Positions 15,907-24,205 of a stretch of 30,051 nt of DNA are shown here, one piece after another. This DNA comes from an uncultured Collinsella sp. (GTDB lineage Bacteria; Actinomycetota; Coriobacteriia; Coriobacteriales; Coriobacteriaceae). The first letter of the stretch is position 1. The number at the start of each line of letters is the position of its first letter. Position numbers and translations under genes: made by a program. The notes beneath the pieces are model-generated. The model did no database searches. It had not been told where the DNA came from and was given only the letters and a program-made list of their open reading frames with translations. The stretch is from positions 1-30,051 of the forward strand of contig CALFGH010000109.1 in the NCBI GenBank assembly GCA_937958315.1, read 5' to 3'.

Positions 15907-16512
15907 CTACTCCGTCTCGCGCATCCAGCGATCGAAGGTCCCCACGCACACACCTAGGCGCTTTGCCGCCTGACTCCGGGTAATATTGCCCGCCTCATAG
16001 ATATCGCGCACTCGTTCAAATTGCGGAGGGCACGGCTTGCGAGGTCGACCGAAACGCACGCCGCGCGCCCGCGCCGCCGCGATTCCCTCCGCCTGACGAC
16101 GGTGGATGTTCTCTCGTTCCACCTGCGCCACATAGCTCAACAACTGTAAAACGATATCGGCGATCAGCGTGCTGGTCACATCCGATCCGCCGCAATCTCT
16201 CGCACGCGTATCGAGCAACGGCATGTCCAGCACAACGATGGCCGCACCAAGTTCCTTGGTTATACGACGCCATTCCTCGAGTATCTCGCTGTAGTTTCGG
16301 CCCAGCCGATCGATGGAAAGCACCACCAACACGTCGCCGGAAGCCAAGGCATGAAGCAATTCCCGATACTGTGGGCGATCAAAGTCCTTACCGCTCGCAC
16401 GGTCGGCAAAGACCTTCGCCGGCTCCACGCCATAGGCGCTCAGCGCATCCAACTGGCGATTCAAATTTTGATCGCGCGAGCTCACTCGCGCATACCCATA
16501 TACCGTTGCCAC
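15907..16512 (-). CDS. Serine recombinase (resolvase/invertase family)
   Basis: A site-specific recombinase of the small serine (Hin/Pin/Tn3 resolvase) type, 201 aa. The catalytic Ser is in GYARVSSRDQN (Ser11). VLSIDRLGRNYSEILEEW carries the conserved DRLGR arginines. The helical DIVLQLLSYVAQVERENIHRRQAEGIAAARARG is the dimer/E-helix region, and a C-terminal helix-turn-helix (RSQAAKRLGVCVGTFDRWM) follows. GTG at 16512 is the preferred start (GGGG 5 nt upstream); a TTG at 16542 would lie inside a repeat. It is a solo gene: no transposase, cargo, or obvious invertible segment with paired crossover sites could be seen. It probably came with mobile DNA inserted between rnr and the mur locus. Confidence 0.88.
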   Translation of the reverse strand: MATVYGYARVSSRDQNLNRQLDALSAYGVEPAKVFADRASGKDFDRPQYRELLHALASGDVLVVLSIDRLGRNYSEILEEWRRITKELGAAIVVLDMPLLDTRARDCGGSDVTSTLIADIVLQLLSYVAQVERENIHRRQAEGIAAARARGVRFGRPRKPCPPQFERVRDIYEAGNITRSQAAKRLGVCVGTFDRWMRETE

Positions 16513-16536
16513 AACATCCCCGCTCTCTCGTAAACC

Positions 16537-16565
16537 TGCCAAATAGGGACAGGTTTGTTTTGGTA
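16537..16565. repeat. 29-nt palindromic element (TGCCAAA family, copy 1)
   Basis: Arms TGCCAAA and TTTGGTA around a centre that includes AGGGACAGGTT. The arms extend by flanking ACC/GGT. An element of the same 29-nt length, with the same AGGGAC(A/T)GGTTT core, lies at 29663-29691. It is directly upstream of the recombinase gene. Confidence 0.7.
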
Positions 16566-16633
16566 GGTCCTATCTCCCAAAAGCATATGAAGAAGCGGCC
16601 GAGCTCATGGCAGGGTAATCAAGAGACACGCAA

Positions 16634-16661
16634 AGAGGGCGGCCCCGAAAGACCGCCCTCT
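16634..16661 (-). terminator. Terminator after rnr
   Basis: A 9-bp stem AGAGGGCGG / CCGCCCTCT, 30 nt beyond the rnr stop codon on the minus strand; only a short T-run (CTCTTTG) follows. Confidence 0.6.
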
Positions 16662-16690
16662 ACGCTCTGCCGATACTCACTCCGTGCCGG

Positions 16691-18826
16691 TTAATGAATG
16701 AGCTTAAAGTCCAAATGTCCGCGAGTAGTGTTGACGCGCGAGACCTCGATAATCACGCGCTGCCCCAACTCAAAACGACGCCCCGTGTCGGCACCCGTCA
16801 ACGTGAGCGCGTCCTCGTCAAACTCAAACCACTCGTTACCCAAACTCTTAATGGAAACCAGTCCCTCGACCTGCGTTAGATCAAGGCGCACAAATAGCCC
16901 CATGCTGCTGACCCATGAGACCGTTCCGGCATAGCGCTCGCCCAGGCGATCCTCGTAGTACTGCGCAATCTTGATTTTTTGCGTCGCATGGCTGGCAGCG
17001 TCGGCCGCACGCTCGGCATCGCTGCACGCGCGGCAGATTTGCGGCAGGATGCGCGGAAGCGACTCTCGGCCTTTTCCGATCAGCCTCGGCGTACGCACCA
17101 AGGCGTCTTTTCCACCCAGCTGCTCGTATGCCAGCTGCAGCTTGAGTACGCGATGCACCACCAGATCGGGATAACGGCGAATGGGGCTTGTAAAGTGGCA
17201 GTAGCACGGCGCGGCGAGCGCAAAGTGGCCCTCGTTGCGAGGCTTATACAACGCACGCTGCATACTGCGCAAAAGGAGCGTGTTGACGAGTGGCGCGTTA
17301 GCCGTGCCGGCAGCGGCGTCAACCGTCGCCTGCAACTCATCAGGACTTCCCAGGGCAATGCCCGCCGCACGGCGATCATCGATGATACCGAGCTGCGCCA
17401 GCGCCGCAGCAGCACCGTGCAGACTGTCGGGGCTGGGGTCATCGTGCACGCGATAGCACGCCTCGATATCGCGGTCGGCCAGCCACTCGGCGACGCACTC
17501 GTTAGCCAGCAGCATTGCCTCCTCGATAAGCGAGGTTGCGCAGGAACGCTCGCGTGCCACAATCCGTACGGGCACGCCGTCCTCGTCCAGCAGCGCGCGA
17601 ATCTCGGCCGTATCAAAGTCGACCGAACCGCGTGCGCGACGTATGCGACGCCGAAGCTCCGCGAGTTCGTTTGCGGCGACCAGGAAATCGGCCAGGTCTA
17701 CGTTACAGCTGCGAGCGGTGTCCTCGCACGCAAGCCCGCGCTCAAGTGCTTCCTCGCGCGAGGCTTCAGCCGCAGCGACATCCTCCGCAGCGCCCTCCAA
17801 CACGGAATACTCAACAGCGCCGGCGCGCACCAGCAGCGCCTCGGCGCCGTCGTAGTCCATACGCACACGCGAACGAATCACACTGGGATAGGGATCGTAA
17901 TGGCGCACACGGCCCTGCGCGTCGAGCTCGATGTCGACGGTAAACGCCAGGCGATCCTCATCGGGGCGCAGGGAACACAGGTCATTAGACAGGCGCTCGG
18001 GCAGCATGGGGAGCACACGGTCGGCAAGGTAGACCGACGTCGTGCGGTGGCGGGCCTCCAGGTCGATATGCCCGTCCCAGGCAACATAATGCGAAACGTC
18101 GGCGATATGCACGCCCAGATTATAGCCGCCCTCGGGCGTGCGCTCGAGCGAGATGGCATCGTCAAAGTCGCGCGCATCAACCGGGTCGATGGTGATGACA
18201 AAGCGATCGCGCAGGTCACGACGAAGCGGGTCTTTAAGCGCTGCAGTCACATCGAGCGAAAGCGCCTCTGCCTCCGCCAGCGCCGCCTCGGGATAGCTGT
18301 CGGTATAGCCATAGCGCGCCATAACATATTGGACGCCCAGATCGGGCGCATCGTCACCGCCGATGCGGCGCTCAAGAGTCACCGTTCCCGACTCCAAGCG
18401 CGTCGGGTAGGTCAATATGCGCGCGACGACGACATCGCCAGGGCGCACGCCCAGGCGCTCCGCCGAAGTGTCCTCGGGCAAAATAAAGAAGTCAGCCTTC
18501 AGGCGCGAATCGAGCGGCTCGATCACGCCAAGCGGGCCGGCCATCTGATACGTACCCACCACGCTGATGGCGGCACGTTCGACGACGCCTTCAATCACGG
18601 CGCGACGTTCACCGTGCGGGCTGTTCTTAATGCTCACGGCAACGGTATCGCCATCCATGATCTCGCGCTTGCCGCGGCCCATGACCTTGTAGTCGCCGTT
18701 CTCGGTTATGACATAGGCACTGTGCTCATGGAGCTGCACGCGGCCAGTCAGGCTCGGACGACGCTCGCTGCGCACCGGCCCACGCTTATTGCGAGCTCCA
18801 CGCTTATGCTTGTTATTGCGCCCCAT
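16691..18826 (-). CDS. rnr: Ribonuclease R (RNB-family 3'-5' exoribonuclease)
   Basis: Processive 3'-5' exonuclease that degrades structured RNA, including rRNA and trans-translation targets. The protein has 711 aa, close to typical. It opens with a basic tail (MGRNNKHKRGARNKRG), then cold-shock-like domains to about residue 150. The RNB catalytic domain carries DPVDARDFDDAIS at 214-226, whose aspartates bind the metals, plus GVHIADVSHYV, and FTSPIRRYPDLVVHR near its end. A C-terminal S1 domain (ERYAGTVSWVSSMGLFVRLD) follows. The ATG at 18826 has AAGGAGG 5 nt upstream. In many bacteria rnr and smpB are adjacent; here they are separated by about 7 kb holding the tRNAs, the mur locus and the recombinase. 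Confidence 0.95.
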   Translation of the reverse strand: MGRNNKHKRGARNKRGPVRSERRPSLTGRVQLHEHSAYVITENGDYKVMGRGKREIMDGDTVAVSIKNSPHGERRAVIEGVVERAAISVVGTYQMAGPLGVIEPLDSRLKADFFILPEDTSAERLGVRPGDVVVARILTYPTRLESGTVTLERRIGGDDAPDLGVQYVMARYGYTDSYPEAALAEAEALSLDVTAALKDPLRRDLRDRFVITIDPVDARDFDDAISLERTPEGGYNLGVHIADVSHYVAWDGHIDLEARHRTTSVYLADRVLPMLPERLSNDLCSLRPDEDRLAFTVDIELDAQGRVRHYDPYPSVIRSRVRMDYDGAEALLVRAGAVEYSVLEGAAEDVAAAEASREEALERGLACEDTARSCNVDLADFLVAANELAELRRRIRRARGSVDFDTAEIRALLDEDGVPVRIVARERSCATSLIEEAMLLANECVAEWLADRDIEACYRVHDDPSPDSLHGAAAALAQLGIIDDRRAAGIALGSPDELQATVDAAAGTANAPLVNTLLLRSMQRALYKPRNEGHFALAAPCYCHFTSPIRRYPDLVVHRVLKLQLAYEQLGGKDALVRTPRLIGKGRESLPRILPQICRACSDAERAADAASHATQKIKIAQYYEDRLGERYAGTVSWVSSMGLFVRLDLTQVEGLVSIKSLGNEWFEFDEDALTLTGADTGRRFELGQRVIIEVSRVNTTRGHLDFKLIH

Positions 18827-18876
18827 GGCGCCTCCTTACTACCGATAGCCGTTTACACCCCAAGAGTCTACCCAAA

Positions 18877-18961
18877 TGATCCCCTGGGGACGGAGGAAAA
18901 CGGATCACTCGAATCGACCGACCCCCTAAGTGATCCGTTTTCCTCCGTCCCCAAGGGATCA
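18877..18961. repeat. 85-nt palindromic element (TGATCC family, copy 2)
   Basis: Same 30-25-30 nt layout as 7123-7207, with near-identical arms (one difference, CCCCTGGGG for CCCTTGGGG) and an unrelated 25-nt centre. It lies between the rnr promoter region and the ftsX terminator. Confidence 0.9.
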
Positions 18962-18995
18962 AAAAACGGGCCGCCCCCAAAAGAGACGACCCGTT
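18961..18995 (-). terminator. Terminator after ftsX
   Basis: Stem AACGGGTCG / CGGCCCGTT with one mismatch, followed by TTTTTT on the minus strand, 23 nt past the ftsX stop codon. Confidence 0.8.
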
Positions 18996-19017
18996 GCAGA
19001 CGGCATATCCGCAGCGC

Positions 19018-19938
19018 CTACACGCGCAGATAACGGCGCATGGCGATGGCAGAGCCAAAGAGACCGATGAGCACGCCGACAAGAATCAGTGCGGCGTAGG
19101 TCACCAGATAGTACTGCATCGGCAGCGCAAACGACATCCAGCCGACACTCTCCTGCAGGCGCGGAACCAGCAGGTTGCGCAGCAACTCCAAAACACCGAT
19201 GGAAAGCAGCGAGCCCAGAATGGCCTGCAGCACACCCTCGGTAATGAACGGCCCGCGAATGAAGCCGTTGCTGGCGCCCACCAGGCGCATAATCGCAATC
19301 TCGCGACGACGCGCCGTGATGGACAGGCGAATCGTGTTGTTGATAAAGATGAACGCGATAAAGGTCAGCAGGCCGACGAGCACCACGGCGGCAATACGGA
19401 TGTAGTTGGTCACCTGGAACAGGCGGCTTACTTCCTCCTGGCCATACAGTACGCTCGCGTTGACGTCGCCGTCGTCCGCGATCTTTTGGAAGTCGGCGTT
19501 CTTCTTAAGCTTCTTGGCCGTGCTCTCGACCTGAGACGGATCGTCCATCTCAATCGCAAACGAGGCGGGAAGCGGGTTCTGGCCGTCGAGCGCGCTCATG
19601 GTGGCGTCGGCGTTGCCCGACATCTTGCTCGTGTACTCGGCCAGCGCGTCGTCCTTATCCTTATAGGTCACGGACTTGACGTTGCTCCACGTCTTGAGCT
19701 CGGCCTCAAAGGCCTGGACGTCTGCCTGATCGGCGTCATCGCTAATAAAGGCATTGATGACAACCTGATCCTCGACGGTACCGATCACGGAGTTCAGCAT
19801 CGCGGAACCCATAATGAACAGGCCGATGATAAACAGCGAAAGGAAGATCGTGATGACGGCGCCGAGCGAGGTGGTCCAGTTACGGAAGAAGTGGCTGATA
19901 GCCTCTTTGAGCGAATAGCCCACGTTAGTTGGTGCCAT
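19018..19938 (-). CDS. ftsX: Cell division protein FtsX (ABC-type membrane subunit)
   Basis: Membrane partner of FtsE; the complex passes an ATP-driven signal to peptidoglycan hydrolases at the septum. The protein has 306 aa: a short cytoplasmic N-terminus (MAPTNVGYSLKEAISHFFRN), a first membrane helix (about 25-50), a large extracellular loop (about 50-175, with VINAFISDDADQADVQAFEA), then three helices, with the cytoplasmic coupling segment SITARRREIAIMRLVGASNGFIRGPF between them. The order is that of the FtsX/MacB fold. It overlaps ftsE by 14 nt, so the two are translated as a pair. The loop is where a hydrolase activator would dock; no such hydrolase gene is in the window. Confidence 0.95.
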   Translation of the reverse strand: MAPTNVGYSLKEAISHFFRNWTTSLGAVITIFLSLFIIGLFIMGSAMLNSVIGTVEDQVVINAFISDDADQADVQAFEAELKTWSNVKSVTYKDKDDALAEYTSKMSGNADATMSALDGQNPLPASFAIEMDDPSQVESTAKKLKKNADFQKIADDGDVNASVLYGQEEVSRLFQVTNYIRIAAVVLVGLLTFIAFIFINNTIRLSITARRREIAIMRLVGASNGFIRGPFITEGVLQAILGSLLSIGVLELLRNLLVPRLQESVGWMSFALPMQYYLVTYAALILVGVLIGLFGSAIAMRRYLRV

Positions 19939-21145
19939 AGTTGCCGTAACCTCCCCTCTCCTGGTCGCGGATTACGTGGCCGCCCTCGAGGGCGATCACG
20001 CGACGGTGCATGCTATCGACCATCTCGCGGTCGTGCGTGGCGACGATCACGGTGGTGCCGGTACGGTTAATGCGCTCGAGCAGCTTCATAATACCCAGCG
20101 AAATCGCGGGGTCGAGGTTGCCCGTGGGCTCGTCGCAAATAAGCAGCGGCGGACGGTTGACCATAGCGCGGGCAACGGCGACACGCTGCTGCTCGCCACC
20201 GGACAGCTGATCGGGCAGAGAGTCCATCTGATCGGCCAGACCGACCAGGCGAAGCACCTCGGGCACCTGGCTGCGAATGACGCCCTTGGGCTTGCCGATG
20301 CACTGCAGGGCAAACGCCACGTTTTCGTAGGCGGTCTTCTGCGGCAGGAGCTTAAAGTCCTGGAACACGGCACCGATCTGGCGACGCAAGAACGGAACTT
20401 TGCGGTTCTTGATCTTCATGAGGTCCTGGCCGGCGACCAAAATGCGGCCGCTCGTCGGCTTGACGTCGCGGTTGAGCGTCGACAGCAGCGTGGTCTTACC
20501 CGAGCCGGAGTGACCGACCAAGAAGACGAACTCGCCAGGATAGATCTCGATGTTGATGTCGTCGAGCGCGGGCTTGTTGGGCTGTGCCGGGTAGATCTTG
20601 GTAACGTGCTCCATGAGGATGACGGGCTCGACACCGGCCTGCTTGGCCATCTTCTTGCGGCTGGCCTGCGGATCGATGGGCGCAAACACCGACGTAAAGT
20701 CGGGATTGTTGAGCGCATTGTCGAGGCTTGCGACCTCGGCGGCCTGATCGCTCTCGACTACGGGAGCCGCGGGCTGCGTAGGATCGGGAATACCGGCAAA
20801 AAGACCGGACTGCGCAGGCTGTGGCGCCAGAGTCGCAGGAGCCATAGGATCGGGAATACCGGCCATGACAGGTTGCGGCGCGACAGCGTCCGCCTGGGGC
20901 TGATCCACGCGAGCGGTCACCTTCTGCACGGGCTCAAAACCCGCGGCCTCGGAAAGCTCGACATCATTGGTGGGATTGTAGGCAAAGGGATCTGACGCCG
21001 GCTGTGCCTGATCTGCCGGCTGTGCGGGGATCGGGCTAAACAGCTGATCCTCTGAATCCGGGGTGGCGAAACGAGTGCCCGCGGCGCCTGGCTGCGTCTT
21101 GGGGGCGTCATCGCCCGCACCGGAGGTACGGAAGTGGTTACCCAC
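19925..21145 (-). CDS. ftsE: Cell division ATP-binding protein FtsE with a long N-terminal extension
   Basis: ATPase of the FtsEX complex. The 406-aa protein is far longer than the usual ~225. The ABC core occupies residues ~175-406: Walker A GHSGSGKT (211-218), VFQDFKLLPQKTAYENVAFAL (Q-loop), signature LSGGEQQR (314-321), Walker B LLICDEPTGNLDP (334-346), and the switch His in VATHDREMV. The first ~170 residues are Pro/Gln/Ala-rich and probably disordered, with a repeated AGIPDP motif at residues 95-100 and 118-122. The start is GTG at 21145 with AAGGAG 5 nt upstream; internal Met codons nearer the core have no ribosome site, so the extension is probably translated. Confidence 0.93.
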   Translation of the reverse strand: MGNHFRTSGAGDDAPKTQPGAAGTRFATPDSEDQLFSPIPAQPADQAQPASDPFAYNPTNDVELSEAAGFEPVQKVTARVDQPQADAVAPQPVMAGIPDPMAPATLAPQPAQSGLFAGIPDPTQPAAPVVESDQAAEVASLDNALNNPDFTSVFAPIDPQASRKKMAKQAGVEPVILMEHVTKIYPAQPNKPALDDINIEIYPGEFVFLVGHSGSGKTTLLSTLNRDVKPTSGRILVAGQDLMKIKNRKVPFLRRQIGAVFQDFKLLPQKTAYENVAFALQCIGKPKGVIRSQVPEVLRLVGLADQMDSLPDQLSGGEQQRVAVARAMVNRPPLLICDEPTGNLDPAISLGIMKLLERINRTGTTVIVATHDREMVDSMHRRVIALEGGHVIRDQERGGYGNYGTN

Positions 21146-21255
21146 TGGTGCTCCTTATCGTCGTACGTTTAAACTACATGAGCGCTTCGTATTTTAGCAG
21201 CATTAGCTTCGCTGCACATAAGAAGCATGGCGTGCTTAGGGATCCCGTCGGCCGG

Positions 21256-21367
21256 GCACAGGGTTACTCTCCAAATCGTCCTCGGACATGTCGGAGCCCC
21301 CGCTGCGCACTACGTGCGGCGGGGGGTTCCTCCGTCCTGCGGAAAGATTTGGGAGGTAACCCTGCGC
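21256..21367. repeat. 112-nt nested hairpin element
   Basis: The outer arms GCACAGGGTTACTCTCCAAA and GATTTGGGAGGTAACCCTGC pair over about 20 positions. Inside, CGGAGCCCCCGCTGCGCAC pairs with GTGCGGCGGGGGGTTCCTCC around the loop TAC, so the whole element can fold into one long interrupted hairpin. It lies in the gap between the divergent ftsE and zinc-ribbon genes, upstream of both. It could be a structured RNA, a palindromic repeat of a transposase-mobilised type, or a bidirectional control element. No open frame of note is in it. Confidence 0.8.
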
Positions 21368-21578
21368 ACGGCCTGCGGCTACTAAGGGGCCGCCGCGTTT
21401 ATCTTAGGGTGCCACATCACCATGCTGGGTGGGCTGAGTGGCACTTTGCTGATATGGGTCCTTTTCCCGGTAGAGACTTTTGCTTGACGCGTTTTTGATT
21501 TGATTGTTGCGCAACTTGGATTTGGATTGTCGATTTACAGTGGCCTCGATAGGAACGTCTATGGTTGTGGGGGCTGGT

Positions 21579-22310
21579 ATGAATTGTCCTTATTGTGGAG
21601 CTGAGTTGCGCGATGGCGTGAGGTACTGCACGGCGTGCGGGGCTGCCGTCAATGGCATCTCTGCTGATTCTGGGCTTCGGGTAAAGCCTCGGAACCACGT
21701 TGCGGTCATCCTTACCTGCATGCTGGTAATTGGCATTGTCGGCGGTAGCTGTATGGGCCTTCATCTGCGACAGGTGTTGTCGCACTTCGTATCCGCCCAT
21801 TCGGAGCACGCCATTGTGCTGGATGTCACGGCTGCGGGCTGGGACACCGATAACGGGGCATCGCGCGTTCCGATACATATTACGGGCAAGACCCTCGACG
21901 GAATAACGGTCGACAGGATTGAGTTCGTCGCCTCCGATGGCTCTGGCATCAATCTCATACAAGGTGTCTACACGCTCGAGGCAGCAGGTTCCCCTATCGC
22001 TGCGGATGGCACGATCTATCAAATTCCATACACGAGTGCCACACTCGTCCTCGATGATGCCTTTGCCATGGGTGAAACGATCGATCTGGCCGAGCTTGCA
22101 GAACAGGATTCGATTCTCGCCTTCTGCCCCATTGATGCCGCCGATGTGACCAATGATGAAATCTATGATGCCGCTTTGCTCGCCATGACATACAGAGGCA
22201 GCGATGCCCCCGATGTCGCTGCACTGTGCCAAGCCGCAATCAATCGTCGCGATGGAGCCAGCACAAGCGGGAACGCCTTTGGAAGTTGCGGTGAAATGCG
22301 GATTAATTGA
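21579..22310 (+). CDS. Zinc-ribbon, single-pass membrane protein of unknown function
   Basis: A 243-aa protein beginning MNCPYCGAELRDGVRYCTAC, a zinc ribbon with CxxC pairs at Cys3/6 and Cys17/20. A hydrophobic segment (about residues 42-62, VAVILTCMLVIGIVGGSCMG) follows, then an extracellular domain of about 180 residues with no recognised motif. Such proteins are common in Coriobacteria and Firmicutes, and none of their functions is clear. The start is placed at the zinc-ribbon Met; ATG at 21561 (AGGA 7 nt upstream) is an alternative that adds six residues. The C-terminal SCGEMRIN is encoded by the 67-nt repeat at 22284-22350, so the original 3' end has probably been replaced. GC content seems lower than in its neighbours. 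Confidence 0.78.
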   Translation: MNCPYCGAELRDGVRYCTACGAAVNGISADSGLRVKPRNHVAVILTCMLVIGIVGGSCMGLHLRQVLSHFVSAHSEHAIVLDVTAAGWDTDNGASRVPIHITGKTLDGITVDRIEFVASDGSGINLIQGVYTLEAAGSPIAADGTIYQIPYTSATLVLDDAFAMGETIDLAELAEQDSILAFCPIDAADVTNDEIYDAALLAMTYRGSDAPDVAALCQAAINRRDGASTSGNAFGSCGEMRIN

Positions 22311-22350
22311 GCCTTTAGGCTGGCAAAACAGTCCTTATTTCACCGCAACT
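22284..22350. repeat. 67-nt palindromic element (AGTTGCGGTG family, copy 2)
   Basis: Same 67-nt length and same ends as 8145-8211, with the shared GGCAAAACAGTCC segment and an inner GAGCCTTTAGGCT hairpin. Its 5' half supplies the last codons and the TGA of the zinc-ribbon gene. Confidence 0.88.
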
Positions 22351-22354
22351 GAAA

Positions 22355-22383
22355 CAGGGGCGCCCTCCAAGAGAGCGCCCCTG
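22355..22383. terminator. Hairpin between the converging zinc-ribbon and transketolase genes
   Basis: Perfect 9-bp stem CAGGGGCGC / GCGCCCCTG with an 11-nt loop, between converging genes that end at 22310 and 22432. T-runs are weak on both sides, so the terminator strength is uncertain. Confidence 0.6.
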
Positions 22384-22431
22384 CCGGGTTTCCATAGTAC
22401 TCGCGAAGCAGTCCTTGAGATCCGCCTTGCC

Positions 22432-23373
22432 TTATGCCAAGAACTCCTTGGTGGTCGCCACGATGTTGGCGGCGTCCAGGCCGTACTTGTGCAGGAGCTC
22501 GGCGCCCGGGCCGGACTCGCCGAACGTGTCGTTGACGCCGATCTTCTTGAGCGGCGTCGGGCACTGCTCGCACAGGACATCGGCAACGGCGCTGCCCAGG
22601 CCACCGATCACGGAGTGCTCCTCGACGGTCACGACGTGGCCGGTCTTGGTGGCGCTCTTGACGATCAGGTCGGAGTCGATGGGCTTAATGGTGTGCATGT
22701 TGATGACCTCGGCGTCGATACCCTCGGCAGCGAGCTGCTCGGCTGCCTCGAGGGCCTCGCCGACCATCAGACCGCAGGCGATGATGGTAACGTCGGCGCC
22801 CTCGCGCATAACGATGCCGCGACCCAGCTCAAACTTGTAGGTCTCGGGGTCGTTGATGACCGGCGAAGCCAGGCGGGCAAAGCGCATGTACACGGGGCCA
22901 TCGCACTCGTAGGCGGCGCGCGTCACGGCGCGGGCCTCGACGTCGTCGGCGGGAACGATGACGGTCATGCCGGGAATAACGCGCATAAGGGCGATATCCT
23001 CGCAGCACTGATGCGTGGCGCCATCCTCGCCCACCGAGATACCGGCGTGCGTGGCGCCGATCTTGACGTTGAGATGCGGGTAGCCAATGGAGTTGCGGAC
23101 CTGCTCAAAGGCGCGGCCGGCGGCAAACATGGCAAAGGTGCTCGCGAAGGCAACGCGGCCGGTGGTTGCGATACCGGCGGCAACGCCCATCAGGTTGCTC
23201 TCGGCAATGCCCACATCAAAGAAACGATCGGGGCAGGCTGCCTTAAACTTGCCGGTCTGCGTGGCGGCGGCCAGGTCGGCGTCGAGGACCACAAAGTCAT
23301 CGTGCTCGTTGGCGAGCTCGACGAGGGCCTCGCCGTAGCTTACGCGCGTGGCGATTTTCTTGACATCTGCCAT
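22432..23373 (-). CDS. Transketolase, C-terminal subunit
   Basis: Second half of a split, thiamine-diphosphate transketolase of the pentose phosphate pathway (two-carbon ketol transfer). The 313-aa protein carries the pyrimidine-binding domain (RFFDVGIAESNLMGVAAGIA with the conserved Glu, then FAMFAAGRAFEQVRNSIGYP and HAGISVGEDGATHQ) and the C-terminal domain (HTIKPIDSDLI, VVTVEEHSVIGGLGSAVADVL). The start at 23373 (MADVKKIATRVSYG) comes one base after the stop of the N-terminal subunit gene; AGGAG lies within that gene's end. Together with the upstream gene it makes one complete enzyme. The DXS-like family is also split this way, but motifs fit transketolase. Confidence 0.92.
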   Translation of the reverse strand: MADVKKIATRVSYGEALVELANEHDDFVVLDADLAAATQTGKFKAACPDRFFDVGIAESNLMGVAAGIATTGRVAFASTFAMFAAGRAFEQVRNSIGYPHLNVKIGATHAGISVGEDGATHQCCEDIALMRVIPGMTVIVPADDVEARAVTRAAYECDGPVYMRFARLASPVINDPETYKFELGRGIVMREGADVTIIACGLMVGEALEAAEQLAAEGIDAEVINMHTIKPIDSDLIVKSATKTGHVVTVEEHSVIGGLGSAVADVLCEQCPTPLKKIGVNDTFGESGPGAELLHKYGLDAANIVATTKEFLA

Positions 23374-23374
23374 C

Positions 23375-24205
23375 CTAGAGCTCCTCTCCGGCGGCCGTGA
23401 GCTCTGCCATGGCCTGCTCAAACTGTTCATCGTTGGGGGCCTTACCGTGCCAACCCACCTGGTTCTCCATAAAGGAGACGCCCTTGCCCTTTGTGGTCTC
23501 GGCGATAATGGCGGTCGGCTGACCCTTGGTGGCGCGGGCCTCGGCAAAGGCGGCGCGGATCTGATCGAAGTCGTTGCCGTCGGCAAGCTCCACCACGTGG
23601 AACTTAAAGGCGCGGAACTTGTCGGCGAGCGGCATGGGGTCGTTGACCTCCTCGACGGGACCGTCGATCTGCAGACCGTTGTGGTCGACGATCACGCAGA
23701 GGTTGTCGAGCTGCTGGTTGCCGGCAAACATAGCGGCCTCCCAGACCTGGCCTTCCTCGCTCTCGCCATCGCCCAGCAGGGCGTACGTGCGGTAAGTATC
23801 GCCCCAGTGCTTAGCGGCAACGGCCATGCCCACCGCGGCGGAGATGCCCTGGCCGAGCGAGCCGGTGGACATGTCGACGCCCGGGGTGTCGTTCATGTTG
23901 GGGTGACCCTGCAGGTGGCTGCCGATATGGCGCAGCGTCTCGAGGTCCTCCTTGGGGAAGAACCCGCGCTCGGCGAGCACGGCGTACAGGCCCGGAGCGC
24001 AATGGCCCTTGGAGAGCACAAAGCGGTCGCGATCGGCCTTGCGGGGATCGGCCGGGTCGACGTTCATTTCCTCAAAGTACAAATAGGTCATGATGTCGGC
24101 AGCGCCGAGCGAACCGCCCGGATGGCCAGACTTGGCAGCGTGCACGCCGGTGACGATGCCCTTCCTTACCTCGTTGGCAACCTTTTTGAGCTCTTCGTCG
24201 CTCAT
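23375..24205 (-). CDS. Transketolase, N-terminal subunit
   Basis: Binds thiamine diphosphate and Mg2+. The 276-aa protein shows KSGHPGGSLGAADIMTYLYF (substrate-side His), LSKGHCAPGLYAVLAERG, GSLGQGISAAVGMAVAAK, and the cofactor motif LLGDGESEEGQVWEAAMFAG with GDG...N (IVDHNGLQIDG). It pairs with the C-terminal subunit encoded next on the same strand. The ATG at 24205 has AAGGAAGG upstream. Split transketolases are common in Firmicutes, Actinomycetota and archaea. The 311 nt upstream hold a possible -10-like CATAAT but no promoter I would assign, and a 68-nt palindromic repeat at 24428-24495. Confidence 0.93.
   Translation of the reverse strand: MSDEELKKVANEVRKGIVTGVHAAKSGHPGGSLGAADIMTYLYFEEMNVDPADPRKADRDRFVLSKGHCAPGLYAVLAERGFFPKEDLETLRHIGSHLQGHPNMNDTPGVDMSTGSLGQGISAAVGMAVAAKHWGDTYRTYALLGDGESEEGQVWEAAMFAGNQQLDNLCVIVDHNGLQIDGPVEEVNDPMPLADKFRAFKFHVVELADGNDFDQIRAAFAEARATKGQPTAIIAETTKGKGVSFMENQVGWHGKAPNDEQFEQAMAELTAAGEEL

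Noticed and set aside
15705..15953. An intact small membrane protein gene
   Set aside because: No ribosome site before any start codon, the upper part overlaps the recombinase 3' end, and the visible VanZ-like segment is only about a quarter of the family length.
16979..19033. A long plus-strand open frame opposite rnr
   Set aside because: Mirror of the rnr reading frame; no recognisable protein features.
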